Shown here piece after piece: positions 7,760 through 17,606 of a stretch of 47,659 nt of DNA; positions within the stretch are counted from its first letter, which is position 1; every line of letters begins with the position of its first letter. The notes beneath the pieces were generated by a model. It did no database searches. It was not told the DNA's origin and saw nothing but the letters and a program-made list of their open reading frames with translations. The translations under genes were made by a program, and so were the position numbers. Source of the stretch: Nocardia harenae NBRC 108248 (GTDB lineage: Bacteria; Actinomycetota; Actinomycetes; Mycobacteriales; Mycobacteriaceae); the NCBI RefSeq assembly GCF_001612885.1, contig NZ_BDBH01000003.1, positions 1 through 47,659 of the forward strand, read 5' to 3'.

Positions 7760-8944
7760 TCACGCCGGGTCGAGCACCACCTTGACCACCCCGTCCTTCT
7801 TCTGCTGGAACTTCTCGTACGCCTGCGGCGCCCCGATGAGCGGCAGGCGATGGGTGGCGAAGGAATCGACGCCGAGCGGATCCTCGTCGGTGAGCAGCGG
7901 CAGGATCTCCGGCGCCCACCGCTTGACGTTCGCCTGACCCATGCGCAGCTGGATCTGCTTGTCGAAGAGCACCCGCAGCGGGAGCGGGTCGGCCATGCCG
8001 CCGTAGACGCCGATGAGCGAGATGGTGCCGCCGCGGCGGACGATGTCGATCGCGGATTCCAGGGCGGCGAGCCGGTCGACGCCCGCGCTGTTCATGAGCT
8101 TCTCGGCGACCGCGTCGGGCAGGAAGCCGGTGGTCTTCTGGGCGAAGGAGGCGACGGGGGAGCCGTGCGCCTCCATGCCGACGGCGTCGATGACGGTGTC
8201 GGTGCCGCGCCCGTCGGTGCGGTCGCGGATCACCTCGCCGATGCCGTCCCCGGCCTCGGTGAGGTCGATGGTCTCGATGCCGCGGGCGGCGACCCGGGCG
8301 AGCCGCTCGGGCACCAGGTCGACCCCGATCACCCGGTAGCCGAGGTGCGCGGCGATCCGGCAGCACATGTCGCCGATGGGGCCGAGGCCGAGCACGGTGA
8401 CCGAGCCGCCGTCGGGGATCGCCGCGTACCGGACGGCCTGCCAGGCGGTGGGCAGCACGTCCGACAGGTAGAGGAAGCGGTCGTCGGGCGGGCCGGCGGG
8501 CACCTGGACGTGGGTGTGGTCGGCGTGCGGCACCCGCAGGTACTGCGCCTGCCCGCCGGGCACCTGCCCGTACAGCTTGGAGTAGCCGAAGAGCGCGGCG
8601 CCCGACCCCTGGTCGCGCACCTGGGTGGTCTCGCACTGGGTGGAGAGGCCATGGCCGCACATGAAGCAGTGGCCGCAGCTGATCTGGAAGGGGATCACCA
8701 CGCGGTCGCCGACCCGCACCGACGAGACCTCGCTCCCGACCTCCTCGACGATCCCCATGGGTTCGTGGCCGAGGATGTCGCCAGGTGTCATGAACGGCCC
8801 GAGCACCTCGTACAGGTGCAGGTCGGAGCCGCAGATGGCGGTCGAGGTCACCCGGATCACCATGTCGGTGGGGTCCTCGATCCTCGGGTCGGGCACGGTG
8901 TCCACCGCGACCTTGCGCTTGCCCTGCCAGGTAACCGCTTTCAT
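7760..8944 (-). CDS. Zinc-dependent alcohol/formaldehyde dehydrogenase (MDR family)
   Basis: 394 residues. Catalytic zinc ligands: Cys38 (AICGSDLH) and His60-Glu61 (GHEPMG). Structural zinc: Cys90, Cys93, Cys96 and Cys104. NAD(P) motif GLGPIG at about 186-191. Sequence style and length match the glutathione-independent formaldehyde dehydrogenase-like branch of the medium-chain dehydrogenases, with an insertion after the structural zinc. It oxidises an alcohol or aldehyde hydrate with NAD+; substrate not certain. Located 15 bp downstream of the YbdK-type ligase on the same strand, so probably co-transcribed. Confidence 0.87.
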   Translation of the reverse strand: MKAVTWQGKRKVAVDTVPDPRIEDPTDMVIRVTSTAICGSDLHLYEVLGPFMTPGDILGHEPMGIVEEVGSEVSSVRVGDRVVIPFQISCGHCFMCGHGLSTQCETTQVRDQGSGAALFGYSKLYGQVPGGQAQYLRVPHADHTHVQVPAGPPDDRFLYLSDVLPTAWQAVRYAAIPDGGSVTVLGLGPIGDMCCRIAAHLGYRVIGVDLVPERLARVAARGIETIDLTEAGDGIGEVIRDRTDGRGTDTVIDAVGMEAHGSPVASFAQKTTGFLPDAVAEKLMNSAGVDRLAALESAIDIVRRGGTISLIGVYGGMADPLPLRVLFDKQIQLRMGQANVKRWAPEILPLLTDEDPLGVDSFATHRLPLIGAPQAYEKFQQKKDGVVKVVLDPA

Positions 8945-8959
8945 GGGTCCTCCTCGTCG

Positions 8960-10114
8960 TCAGCGGGCGGCTACCCGGGGAGCGCCGGGCGAAAACCGGC
9001 AGCCCTCCAGCGTGGCGCGGCTCAGCTCGGCGATCACGTCGGCCGGGTCGTGCCGCGCGGCGTAGGCGCGGCGCTGCCTGCGGGCGCCGTTGCCGCGGGC
9101 CAGCACCTCGGCGATGGTGTCGGTGACGAAGGCGCGGTCGCCGAGCTCGTCCAGCTCGGGGGTGATGCGGTGCACCAGGTCGTCGAGCAGTGCGGGGACG
9201 GGGAGCACCCGGCCGGAGACCGGCTCCAGCGCCTCGCCGTCCAGGCCGGAGCGGGCGGCGGTCCAGTAGGCGGCGCGCAGGATCTCGTGCGGGATCTCCG
9301 GGGCCTCCTCGCCGCGCGCGATCGCCCTCCGCGCGTTCAGGACCAGGCCGCGGACCAGCAGCGCGAGCAGGGTGCTCTCGCGCGCGGTGGCCGGCACGTC
9401 GCCCACCCTGACCTCGATGGTCGGGTAGGAGAGCGACGGACGGACGTCCCAATAGACCATCTTGCGGTCCAGGATGCTGCCGCAGGCGAGCATGGTGTCG
9501 ACCACGGCGTCGTACTCGCGCACCGAGCGGAAGTAGGGCGGCGGCCCCGCGCTCGGCCAGCGCCGCCAGAGGATGCTGCGCCAGCTGGCGTAGCCGGTGT
9601 CCGAGCCGCGGTAGATGGCGGAGTTGGCGCCGAGCGCGAGCAGCACCGGCAGCCACGGCCGCAGGTGGTTGCTCACCCGCACCGCCTCCTCCCGGTCCGG
9701 CACCCCGACGTGCACGTGGCAGCCGGAGAGCCCCTGCTCGTGCGCGATCATGCCGAAGGCATCGCCGATGGCGCGGTAGCGCGGGGTATCGGTGACCGGG
9801 AACTCGTGCGGCACGGTCGGCGGCGCGGCGACCGCGAGCAGCGTGGCCCGGTTGCGCTCGGCGCAGTGCGCGACGGCGCTGCGCAGCTCGTGCAGCTGGG
9901 TGTCGAGCGCGGCGGCGTCGGTGTGCACGTCGGAGCTGGTCTCCACCTGGCAGCGGGTGAGTTCCAGCTGGAGCTCGACGCCGTCGGCCGCGGCGGTCTC
10001 GGCGACCGCGCGGTTGGCCGCGGCGGGGGCGCCGGTCTCCGGGTCGACGAGCAGGAACTCCTCCTCGACGCCCATGGTGAGCTCGGCGCGCAGCGCGTAG
10101 GCGTCGCTGGACAT
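8960..10114 (-). CDS. YbdK-type carboxylate-amine ligase (GCS2 family)
   Basis: 384 residues. The ATG at 10114 (MSSDAYALRAELTMGVEEEF) is preceded by GAGGAAC; the longer open frame reaching 10387 belongs to the amidase region and is a shadow. Family motifs: MGVEEEFLLVDP near the N-terminus, ELTRCQVETSSDVHTD, GCHVHVGVPD and YPTIEVRVGD. These form the ATP/Mg2+ and substrate site of weak glutamate-cysteine ligase homologues. Actinobacteria make mycothiol rather than glutathione, so an authentic GSH role is uncertain; it may ligate another amine. Follows the amidase (67-bp gap) and precedes the dehydrogenase on the same strand. Confidence 0.87.
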   Translation of the reverse strand: MSSDAYALRAELTMGVEEEFLLVDPETGAPAAANRAVAETAAADGVELQLELTRCQVETSSDVHTDAAALDTQLHELRSAVAHCAERNRATLLAVAAPPTVPHEFPVTDTPRYRAIGDAFGMIAHEQGLSGCHVHVGVPDREEAVRVSNHLRPWLPVLLALGANSAIYRGSDTGYASWRSILWRRWPSAGPPPYFRSVREYDAVVDTMLACGSILDRKMVYWDVRPSLSYPTIEVRVGDVPATARESTLLALLVRGLVLNARRAIARGEEAPEIPHEILRAAYWTAARSGLDGEALEPVSGRVLPVPALLDDLVHRITPELDELGDRAFVTDTIAEVLARGNGARRQRRAYAARHDPADVIAELSRATLEGCRFSPGAPRVAAR

Positions 10115-10181
10115 GGGGTTCCTCCTCGGTGGGCGGTCCGGGTGCAGGTGAGATGCCCGGACCGCGCACGGCGAAACCGGC

Positions 10182-11588
10182 CTAGCCCGGCGGCACCGCC
10201 ACCCACGGCCGGACCCGTTCCAGCTCCGCGGCCAGCCGCAGCAGGGTGTGCTCGCCGTTCGGCGGCGCGACCAGCTGGACACTGCGCGGCAACCCGTCGG
10301 CGAACCCGGCGGGGACGGCGGCGGCCGGGTTGCCGCAGACATTCCAGAGCGCGGTGTACGCGACCATCGGCACCGCGCGCAGCGCACCCCGCAGCATGCC
10401 GGCGCCGTCCATCCGGCCGATCGGCGGCGGCGGGCCGGTCAGGGTGGGGGTGAGCAGCACGTCGTAGCGGTCGAAGAGTGCGAAAACCCGGGCGGTGAGC
10501 CGGTCCCCGCGCCGCTCGGCCCAGCGCAGCACCGGGGGCGGCACCGCGACCCGGCCCAGCCGGACCACCGCGCGGGTGCGGCGCTCCAGCAACTCCGGGT
10601 GCGGCATCCGGCCCGCGTCCGCCCGGACGCCGCCGAGCACCTGGGGCAGGAAGGTGTCGGTGGGGTCGGGGAGCCGGTACCGGTCCTCGACGATCTCGTG
10701 GCCGAGCCCGGCCAGCGCCTCGGCGGTCTCCCGCACCGCGGCCACGCAGGACGGCGCCGCGGTGCTCCCGGGCACGGCGGTGCGCAGCAGCAGCCCGATC
10801 CGCAGCCGCGGCCCCGGCTCCGGGTCGGCGTAGGGGGCGGCGGGGGCGGGCGCGTGCCAGCGGTCGGCGGCGACGGTGCCCGCGAGCACGTCGTAGAGCA
10901 GCGCGCTGTCGGCCACCGTTCGGGTGAGCACGCCGACGGTGCCGAGCGCGCCCCACAGGTCGGGGCGCGGGGCGCTGCTGACCCGGCCGCGCTGCGGTTT
11001 CAGCCCGAACACCCCGCAGCAGGCGGCCGGGATGCGGATCGAGCCGCCGCCGTCGGCGCCGGTGGCGGCGGGCACCAGCCCGGCCGCCACCGCCGCCGCG
11101 GAGCCGCCGCTGGACCCGCCGGGGGTGTGCGCGGGCGACCACGGATTGCGGGTGTGGCCGTGCGCCACGCTCTCGGTGTAGGGCCAGATGCCGAACTCCG
11201 GCATGGCGGTCTTGCCGACGATCACCGCGCCCGCCGCGCGCAGCCGCCGCACCACCTCGGCGTCGGCCGCCGCGGGCCCGCCCCCGGCGGCGCCGCCGTA
11301 GCCGGTGGGCACCCCGGCGACGTCGAGCTCGTCCTTCACCGCCATCGGCACGCCGTGCAGCGGCCCGAGCGGCGCGCCTGCGGCCTGCCGCGCGTCCAGC
11401 TCGGCGGCCTCCGCTCGCGCGCGCTCGGCCATGACCAGCACGAAGGCGCGCAGCCGCGGCTGGGCGCGCTCGATCCGGGCCAGCGCCTGGTCCACCGCCT
11501 CCGCGGCGGTGGTCTTGCCCGCCCGCACCTCAGCGGCGGTCTCGGCAACTCCGGCGTCCGGTGGCGGAGCGGCCGTGGAATCCGTCAT
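10182..11588 (-). CDS. Amidase (amidase-signature family)
   Basis: 468 residues from the ATG at 11588. The Ser-cisSer-Lys triad is visible: Lys85 in MAVKDELDV, cis-Ser about 160 in GGSSGGSAAA, nucleophile Ser183 in TGADGGGSIRIPA. The usual motif reads GTDtgGS; the residue spacing is normal. Cytoplasmic (no signal). Hydrolyses an amide to acid and ammonia; in actinobacteria members range from aryl-amidases to 6-aminohexanoate hydrolase-like enzymes, so substrate is open. First gene of a possible three-gene minus-strand unit (amidase, ligase, dehydrogenase); divergent from the universal stress protein. Confidence 0.88.
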   Translation of the reverse strand: MTDSTAAPPPDAGVAETAAEVRAGKTTAAEAVDQALARIERAQPRLRAFVLVMAERARAEAAELDARQAAGAPLGPLHGVPMAVKDELDVAGVPTGYGGAAGGGPAAADAEVVRRLRAAGAVIVGKTAMPEFGIWPYTESVAHGHTRNPWSPAHTPGGSSGGSAAAVAAGLVPAATGADGGGSIRIPAACCGVFGLKPQRGRVSSAPRPDLWGALGTVGVLTRTVADSALLYDVLAGTVAADRWHAPAPAAPYADPEPGPRLRIGLLLRTAVPGSTAAPSCVAAVRETAEALAGLGHEIVEDRYRLPDPTDTFLPQVLGGVRADAGRMPHPELLERRTRAVVRLGRVAVPPPVLRWAERRGDRLTARVFALFDRYDVLLTPTLTGPPPPIGRMDGAGMLRGALRAVPMVAYTALWNVCGNPAAAVPAGFADGLPRSVQLVAPPNGEHTLLRLAAELERVRPWVAVPPG

Positions 11589-11719
11589 GTGTTCGGCTCC
11601 CTTCCGCCTGGTTATCGGGGTGAACGCTACGGTGCGCAACACCACGGCGACAGCTCCCCGCGCCGGGGACGGGGGCGGGGAATGATGGAGGGGGATTTCC
11701 CCGACGGAGAGGAAGTATC

Positions 11720-12610
11720 GTGCCGGAACCGACGCCCGCCCCGAACGCCCCGATCGTCGCCGCGGTGGACGGCTCGGAGACCGCGTACCACGCCGCCGGC
11801 TGGGCCGCGGTGGACGCGCGGCTGCACGGCCGCCCACTGCACCTGCTCTGCTCGATGGCCGTTCCGTTCGGCTACGGCGAGCACCCGACGCTGCCCGAAG
11901 GCGAGCGCGATTGGCTGCGGGACGAGGGCGAACGGGCGCTGCGCGAGGCGGGCCGGATCGCCGAGGCCGCGGCGGGCGGCCCGATCACCGTCACCGCCGA
12001 GCTGACCTTCGATTTCATCGTGCCGACGCTGCTCGACCGCTCGCGCACCGCGCACCGGCTGGTACTCGGCAGCCGCGGGCTCGGCGCCTTCCGGCGCGGG
12101 CTGCTCGGCTCGGTGAGCACCGCGGTGGCCGGGCACGCGCACTGCCCGGTCGCGGTGGTGCGCACCCCGGCCGCCACCGATCCGGTGGCCGCGAGCAAAC
12201 CCGTGCTGGTCGGGGTGGACGGCACCGCGAACAGCGTCGGCGCGCTGGAGGTCGCCTTCGCCGAGGCGTCGTTCCGCGGGGTCGGGCTGACCGCGCTGCA
12301 CGCCTGGCGCGACACCAGCGGGCTCGACCTGCCGATCGACGACTGGGAGGGGGTGCGCCAGAGCGAGGAGGCGGCGCTCGCCGAGAGCCTGGCCGGCTAC
12401 GCCGAGCAGTACCCGGATGTGCCGGTGCGCCGCATCGTGGTGGCCGACCGGCCGGTGCGCTCGCTGCTCGACGAATCGGCGCGGGCCCAGCTCGTGGTGG
12501 TGGGCAGCCGGGGGCGCGGCGGCTTCACCGGCATGCTGCTCGGCTCCACCAGCAATGGGCTGCTGCACTCGGTGGACATTCCGATCGTGGTGGTGCGGGC
12601 CGGGGGCTGA
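11720..12610 (+). CDS. Universal stress protein, tandem Usp domains
   Basis: 296 residues with two Usp folds. Domain 1 covers about residues 10-148 and domain 2 about 160-296. Each ends with the ATP-binding glycine pattern: GSRGLGAFRRGLLGSVST in the first, GSRGRGGFTGMLLGSTSN in the second. Start is the GTG at 11720 after GAGAGGAAG. Mycobacterial tandem Usp proteins of this kind are dormancy- or stress-induced and bind ATP. The gene stands alone, divergent from the amidase. No DosR box or SigF promoter was convincing in the 131-bp upstream gap. Confidence 0.9.
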   Translation: MPEPTPAPNAPIVAAVDGSETAYHAAGWAAVDARLHGRPLHLLCSMAVPFGYGEHPTLPEGERDWLRDEGERALREAGRIAEAAAGGPITVTAELTFDFIVPTLLDRSRTAHRLVLGSRGLGAFRRGLLGSVSTAVAGHAHCPVAVVRTPAATDPVAASKPVLVGVDGTANSVGALEVAFAEASFRGVGLTALHAWRDTSGLDLPIDDWEGVRQSEEAALAESLAGYAEQYPDVPVRRIVVADRPVRSLLDESARAQLVVVGSRGRGGFTGMLLGSTSNGLLHSVDIPIVVVRAGG

Positions 12611-12717
12611 GCGCGAACGCCCTTGCGGGCCAGCGTGCTCCGCGATTCCGGCTCCCACGGCCGGGCGGACGGGCGAAGATCGAGGTCTGCTCGCCCTCCG
12701 ACGTCGAAGGGACCGCC

Positions 12718-13266
12718 ATGGATCGCGCCGTGCCCCGTGCCGTCCGGGAAGCCCCGGACCCCCCGCCACCGGGTGGCAGGGGGGAGTTCCTCCCCGGCGG
12801 GGTGCCGCCTGTTCCGGCCCGGCCGCGGGACCCGGTGCGGCCGGCCGGGAACCAGGCGTGCCGGACCCGGCGTGGCGCTGCCCTGCCGGTGGCGGTGACC
12901 CTGGCGCTCGCCGGAGCGCTGGGCTGGGCGACCGCGCCGGAGGCCGGTGCCACCGCCACGCAGATGCGGGTGCTCGGCGACATCAACTTCGGCTCGGCCA
13001 CCACCTACGGCACCGGCTGCACCTACACCGTGCAGGTACTGGTGACCAACGCCATCGAGCCGGTGACGCTGCTGGACAACGGCATCCCCATCGCGGTGCG
13101 GATCCCGGACAGCGGCAATGCGCTGTTCACCTGGATCCCGGCGGTGCCCGGCCCGCATCGGCTGGAGGCCGTGCAGGCGCCGGACCGGGAGCCGACCGTG
13201 GCGGGCGACGTCCGGGTCGGCACCGGCGTGCACCTGGGCTACGCCTGCGTGGTCACCGGCGGCTGA
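12718..13266 (+). CDS. Secreted Ig-like-domain protein, unknown function
   Basis: 182 residues. The N-terminal 50 residues are Pro/Arg-rich, followed by RTRRGAALPVAVTLALAGAL and an Ala-rich c-region around ATAPEAGATA, i.e. a long-n-region signal peptide. The mature part has an Ig/fibronectin-like feel (YTVQVLVTNAIEPVTLLDNG, NALFTWIPAVPGPHRLEAVQ) with two Cys (in GTGCTYTV and GYACVVTG) that could form one disulfide. ATG at 12718 follows GAAGGGA. I cannot name a function; surface or adhesion roles are only a guess. A shorter start inside the proline-rich stretch is possible. Ends 3 nt from the convergent zinc-ribbon gene. Confidence 0.7.
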   Translation: MDRAVPRAVREAPDPPPPGGRGEFLPGGVPPVPARPRDPVRPAGNQACRTRRGAALPVAVTLALAGALGWATAPEAGATATQMRVLGDINFGSATTYGTGCTYTVQVLVTNAIEPVTLLDNGIPIAVRIPDSGNALFTWIPAVPGPHRLEAVQAPDREPTVAGDVRVGTGVHLGYACVVTGG

Positions 13267-13269
13267 GCG

Positions 13270-13494
13270 TCAGCGCCGTACCCGCCCGGTCATGGTGGTG
13301 AGCGGGACCCGTCCGGTCCAGCCGCAGGGCAGCGAGCAGGCGGCGACCACGGCGGTCTGCACCCCGCCGCCCGCCAGCATCTCGGTGGTGGCCGAGGCGC
13401 GGGCCGGGTAGCCGCACGCCTCGCATTTGCCGAAGTAGTCGAGGATCTCGGTCTCGCGCGAGTAGACCACCAGGGGGCCGTCGGTGTCGTTCAT
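13270..13494 (-). CDS. Small zinc-ribbon protein, unknown function
   Basis: 74 residues with a CEAC pair (GKCEACGYPA) and a later C-S-L-P-C pair, a treble-clef or zinc-ribbon arrangement. No signal peptide. Ends in a basic tail (MTGRVRR). Similar short conserved zinc-ribbon proteins occur in mycobacteria and Nocardia, without assigned function. Convergent with, and only 3 nt from, the Ig-like gene; divergent from the FAD oxidoreductase. ATG at 13494. Confidence 0.72.
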   Translation of the reverse strand: MNDTDGPLVVYSRETEILDYFGKCEACGYPARASATTEMLAGGGVQTAVVAACSLPCGWTGRVPLTTMTGRVRR

Positions 13495-13680
13495 GGGTCG
13501 CTCTCGGGAAGGTGGGAAGTGTGGTCTACCTCACGGTAGGAGCGGGATCGCCGGGAAGCTGCCGGTCAGGGCGGAGTTTGTGACACTCACAGCGCGGTAG
13601 CCCGGTCTTTGTGCCGGAATCCGGCGTGTCGCCGGCCCTGCCTCGGCCGTGCGCCGCGCGCGGGATGGTAACGAGGGGGC

Positions 13681-15246
13681 ATGCGGCCGAAGCACGGGAA
13701 GTACGACGCGGTGGTCGTCGGCGGCGGCCACAACGGCCTGGTCGCGGCGGCCTACCTGGCCAGGGCCGGCCGCCGGGTCGCGGTGCTGGAGCGCTCCGCG
13801 CACACCGGCGGCGCCGCCGTCTCGGCGCTGACCTTCGCCGGGGTCGGGGCGCGGCTCTCCCGCTACTCGTACCTGGTGAGCCTGTTGCCCGCCCGCATCG
13901 TCGCCGACCTCGGGCTGAACTTCCGCACCGCGCGCCGCCGCATCTCCTCCTACACCCCGGTCGGCGAGACCGGGCTGCTGGTGGACTCCGGCGACCGGGC
14001 GCGCACCGCCGCGAGCTTCCGGCGGATCACCGGCGCCGAGCGCGAGCACCGCGCCTGGGCCGAGTTCGGCGCCCGCACCGGCGCGCTGGCCCGCGCCGTC
14101 TTCCCGACCCTCACCGAACCGCTGCCCACCCGCACCGAGCTGCGCGCCCGCCTCGGTGACGACGCGCTCTGGGCGGCGATCGTCACCGAGCCGCTGGGTG
14201 CGCTGATCGAGCGCACCTTCACCGACGACGTGGTGCGCGGCGTGGTCTTCACCGACGCGCTCATCGGCACCTTCACGCACGCGCACGATCCCACGCTGCG
14301 GCAGAACCGCTGCTTCCTCTACCACGTGATCGGGGGCGGCACCGGCGACTGGGACGTCCCGATCGGCGGCATGGGCGCGCTCACCGGCGAGCTCGCGGCG
14401 GCCGCGGTGCGGGCCGGGGCGGAGATCGTCACCGGGTGCGCGGTCACCGGAATCGAGACCGGCGCGGTGGCCTGCACCGACACCGCGACGGGCGCGGCGA
14501 GCGAGCTGGCCGCCGGGCACATCCTGGTGAATGCCGCGCCCTACGAACTGGATCGGCTGCTCGGCCGCGCGCGGGGGCCGAAGCCGGAGGGCGCGCAGCT
14601 CAAGATCAATATGGTGCTGGACCGGCTGCCCCGGCTGCGCGACCCGGAAATCACGCCGCGCGAGGCATTCTCGGGCACCTTCCATATCGCCGAGACGTAT
14701 TCGCAACTGGCCGATGCCTATCGGGCCGCCGCGGCGGGCTCGCTCCCGCCCGCGCTGCCCTCGGAGATCTATTGCCACACCGTGACCGACCCGTCGATTC
14801 TCGATCGCAATTCCGCCGAGCGCGGAATGCACACCCTCACCCTTTTCGGGCTGCACACCCCCGCGCGATTGTTCGAGGCCGATCCGGAAGCCGCGCGCGA
14901 GCGCGCGGTGGCCGCCGCGCTGGCCCGGCTCGACGCGGTACTGGCCGAGCCCATCGCGGGCTGCCTGGCCCGCGATGCCGAGGGCAGGCCGTGCCTGGAG
15001 GCCAAATCGCCGCTCGACCTGGAGCGCGAAATCGGGCTCCCCGGCGGCCACATCTTCCACGGTGACCTGGCCTTTCCCTTCCGAGAGGACGGCGAGGAGC
15101 CCGGCCCGGCCACCCGCTGGGGGGTCGCCACCGGCCACGAGGGGGTGTTCTGCTGTGGCGCGGGGGCGGTGCGCGGTGGCGGGGTGAGCGGTATCGGCGG
15201 GCACAACGCGGCCATGGCCGTGCTCGAGGACACGAAAAGCAAGTGA
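13681..15246 (+). CDS. FAD/NAD(P)-dependent oxidoreductase, phytoene desaturase-like
   Basis: 521 residues. The N-terminal Rossmann motif (VVVGGGHNGLVAAAYLARAG then VLERS) and a C-terminal FAD motif (GVFCCGAGAVRGGGVSGIGGHNAAM) define the CrtI/PYROXD2-type amine-oxidase superfamily. Middle part: YHVIGGGTGDWDVPIGGMGALTGEL, typical of this branch. No carotenoid genes are nearby, so the substrate is unlikely to be phytoene and is unknown. Starts at the ATG at 13681, no clear co-transcribed partner. The stop codon is embedded in the palindromic terminator at 15241. Confidence 0.85.
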   Translation: MRPKHGKYDAVVVGGGHNGLVAAAYLARAGRRVAVLERSAHTGGAAVSALTFAGVGARLSRYSYLVSLLPARIVADLGLNFRTARRRISSYTPVGETGLLVDSGDRARTAASFRRITGAEREHRAWAEFGARTGALARAVFPTLTEPLPTRTELRARLGDDALWAAIVTEPLGALIERTFTDDVVRGVVFTDALIGTFTHAHDPTLRQNRCFLYHVIGGGTGDWDVPIGGMGALTGELAAAAVRAGAEIVTGCAVTGIETGAVACTDTATGAASELAAGHILVNAAPYELDRLLGRARGPKPEGAQLKINMVLDRLPRLRDPEITPREAFSGTFHIAETYSQLADAYRAAAAGSLPPALPSEIYCHTVTDPSILDRNSAERGMHTLTLFGLHTPARLFEADPEAARERAVAAALARLDAVLAEPIAGCLARDAEGRPCLEAKSPLDLEREIGLPGGHIFHGDLAFPFREDGEEPGPATRWGVATGHEGVFCCGAGAVRGGGVSGIGGHNAAMAVLEDTKSK

Positions 15247-15884
<638 letters not shown>

Positions 15885-15888
15885 CCCA

Positions 15889-15925
15889 CCGCGGCCGGTG
15901 CCCCTGACCGAAAGACCGGCGGCGG
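15889..15925. terminator. Bidirectional terminator hairpin
   Basis: CCGCGGCCGGT (15889-15899) pairs with ACCGGCGGCGG (15915-15925) with a single mismatch around a 15-nt loop. It occupies the 46-bp gap between the convergent Rpf and sugar-dehydrogenase genes. Confidence 0.5.
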
Positions 15926-15930
15926 CCGGA

Positions 15931-17049
15931 TCAGCGTGCGGGAAAGCGCACGATCCGGTCGTCGCCGTCCCTGGTATCGCCGCGGCCGTCGGTGTTCGAG
16001 GTGGTCACCCAGAGTGCGCCGTCCGGCGCCACGGTCACCGTGCGCAGCCGCCCGTAGCGGCCGTCCAGTGCGGAGCGCGGCGTGCCGAGTGCATCCTGCC
16101 CGAGCGGCACCGTCCACAGCCGCTCCCCGCGCAGCGCCGCGACGTAGAGCGTATTGCCCGCGATGGCGATGCCGGAGGGCGACGCCTCGTCGGTGCCCCA
16201 GGTGACCAGCGGGTCGGCGTAGCCGCGGCCTGCCCCGCCGGTGCCCTCCACCGCGGGCCAGCCGTAGTCGCGGCCCGGCTCGATCAGGTTGATCTCGTCC
16301 AGCCGGTTCTGCCCGAACTCGGCGGCGAAGAGCCTGCCGCGGGCATCCCAGGCCAGCCCCTGCACATTCCGGTGCCCGCGGCTGTAGACCGGTGAGCCCG
16401 GCTCCGGATTGCCCGGCGCGGGCCGGCCGTCCGGGGTGAGCCGGAGGATCTTGCCGCTCGGGTCGGCCGGGTCGGGGGCGCGGCGTGGCTCCCCGGCATC
16501 GCCGGTGCCGACGTAGAGCAGGCCGTCCGGGCCGAAGGCGATCCGCCCGCCATTGTGGTTTCCGGCCTTGGCCAGCCCCTGGAACACCACCTGCGGCTGC
16601 TCGCCGAGCCGGAACCGGACGATGCGGTTGTCGGATTCCGCGGTGAAGTAGGCGTAGAGCAGCTCGGGGTCGGTGGGCGAGACGGCGAGGCCGAGCAGCC
16701 CGCCCTCGCCGCGCGCCACCACGCCGGGCACCTGGTAGACCGGCTCCGGCGCGCCGCCGCTCGGCGCGATCCGCAGGATGCGGCCGGTGTCCCGCTCGGC
16801 GACGAAGGCGGTGCCGTCCGGGCGGAAGGCGAGCCCCCACGGCACGTCGAGCCCGGTGCCGACCTCGGCCGGTGTGTCCAGGTCGGGGGTGCCGCCCGGG
16901 CTGCTCGGGGCGGCCGATGTCGCGACCGGGCCGGTGGCGACGCCGCTGGGCGGCGGCGGGAAGTCGTCCGGATCGTCCGCGCCGCAGGCGACGGCGGTGG
17001 TGACGACGCAGGCGGCGATCAGGGCGCGGGCGGGGCGGCGAAGGCGCAT
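15931..17049 (-). CDS. PQQ-type sugar dehydrogenase-like lipoprotein (LppZ-like)
   Basis: 372 residues from the ATG at 17049. Signal peptide with lipobox-like TAVAC (Cys22), then a Pro-rich linker. The rest is a soluble aldose-dehydrogenase-type propeller: VPWGLAFRPDGTAFVAERDTGRILRI at the start, NHNGGRIAFGPDGLLYVGTGDAGE in the middle, SRGHRNVQGLAWDA and LDEINLIEPGRDYGWP near the PQQ pocket. Members may oxidise sugars using PQQ, but in mycobacteria (LppZ) activity and cofactor are unproven. Surface-exposed, membrane-anchored. The CinA-domain gene lies 17 bp upstream on the same strand. Confidence 0.88.
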   Translation of the reverse strand: MRLRRPARALIAACVVTTAVACGADDPDDFPPPPSGVATGPVATSAAPSSPGGTPDLDTPAEVGTGLDVPWGLAFRPDGTAFVAERDTGRILRIAPSGGAPEPVYQVPGVVARGEGGLLGLAVSPTDPELLYAYFTAESDNRIVRFRLGEQPQVVFQGLAKAGNHNGGRIAFGPDGLLYVGTGDAGEPRRAPDPADPSGKILRLTPDGRPAPGNPEPGSPVYSRGHRNVQGLAWDARGRLFAAEFGQNRLDEINLIEPGRDYGWPAVEGTGGAGRGYADPLVTWGTDEASPSGIAIAGNTLYVAALRGERLWTVPLGQDALGTPRSALDGRYGRLRTVTVAPDGALWVTTSNTDGRGDTRDGDDRIVRFPAR

Positions 17050-17066
17050 ACCGTCCAGTATCCGGA

Positions 17067-17606
17067 TTATTCGGACACCCGGTCGGCGGGCTCCGCATCG
17101 CCGGTCGCCACCGCGTCGCGCAGTAGCTCCAGCGCGCGGGTCACCGTCTGCTCGAGCACCTCGACCGGATCGCCGTCGAAGACGTGGTGGCAGGTCGCGG
17201 CGGTGTCCCCGGCGGTCACCCCGAACCACACCGACCCGGCGGGCTCGCCGTCCTGTGGGTCCGGCCCGCCGACCCCGGTCACCGCGACCGCGACATCGGC
17301 GCCGAGCAGCCCGCGCACGCCGGTGGCCATGGTCCCGGCGGCGGTGGCGGTCACCACCGGCACGTCCGGGACGCCGAGCACGGTGTGCTTGACCTCCGCG
17401 GCGTAGGCGACGACGCCGCCACGGAGCCAGGTGCCGGAGTCCGGCGCGGCGCCGAGCGCGGCGGCGATCCGGCCCGCGGTCAGTGACTCGGCCACCGCGA
17501 CGGTGCGCCCGGTGCGGGCGGTCGCGGCCGCGACCCGCTCGGCCAGCGCCGCGGTGCGCTCGGACTCGGGGACCTCCGGCTCCTCGCCGGCCGGGTCAGG
17601 CGACAC
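17067..17606 (-). CDS. CinA C-terminal-domain protein (PncC-type amidohydrolase)
   Basis: 179 residues, one CinA_C domain: TVAVAESLTAGRIAAALGAAP near residue 40, WLRGGVVAYAAEVKHTVLGV, and VAVAVTGVGGPDPQDGEPAGSVWFGV. It lacks the N-terminal MoaB-like domain of full CinA. Predicted to deamidate nicotinamide mononucleotide (pyridine-nucleotide salvage). Start is taken as the GTG at 17606, overlapping the 3' end of the sigma gene by 11 nt in another frame, which implies coupled translation; alternatives lie further inside the sigma gene. Association with a sigma gene is unusual. Confidence 0.83.
   Translation of the reverse strand: MSPDPAGEEPEVPESERTAALAERVAAATARTGRTVAVAESLTAGRIAAALGAAPDSGTWLRGGVVAYAAEVKHTVLGVPDVPVVTATAAGTMATGVRGLLGADVAVAVTGVGGPDPQDGEPAGSVWFGVTAGDTAATCHHVFDGDPVEVLEQTVTRALELLRDAVATGDAEPADRVSE

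Noticed and set aside
5043..10169. Very long open frame (over 1,700 codons) on the minus strand
   Set aside because: It is antisense to aztCD, the protease and the reductase, and out of frame with the genes at 7760-10114; composition is Arg/Gly/Ala-biased with no domain. High GC removes stop codons in the shadow frame.
7646..10453. Plus-strand open frame of 935 codons
   Set aside because: Antisense to the dehydrogenase and ligase, both well-supported genes with catalytic motifs.
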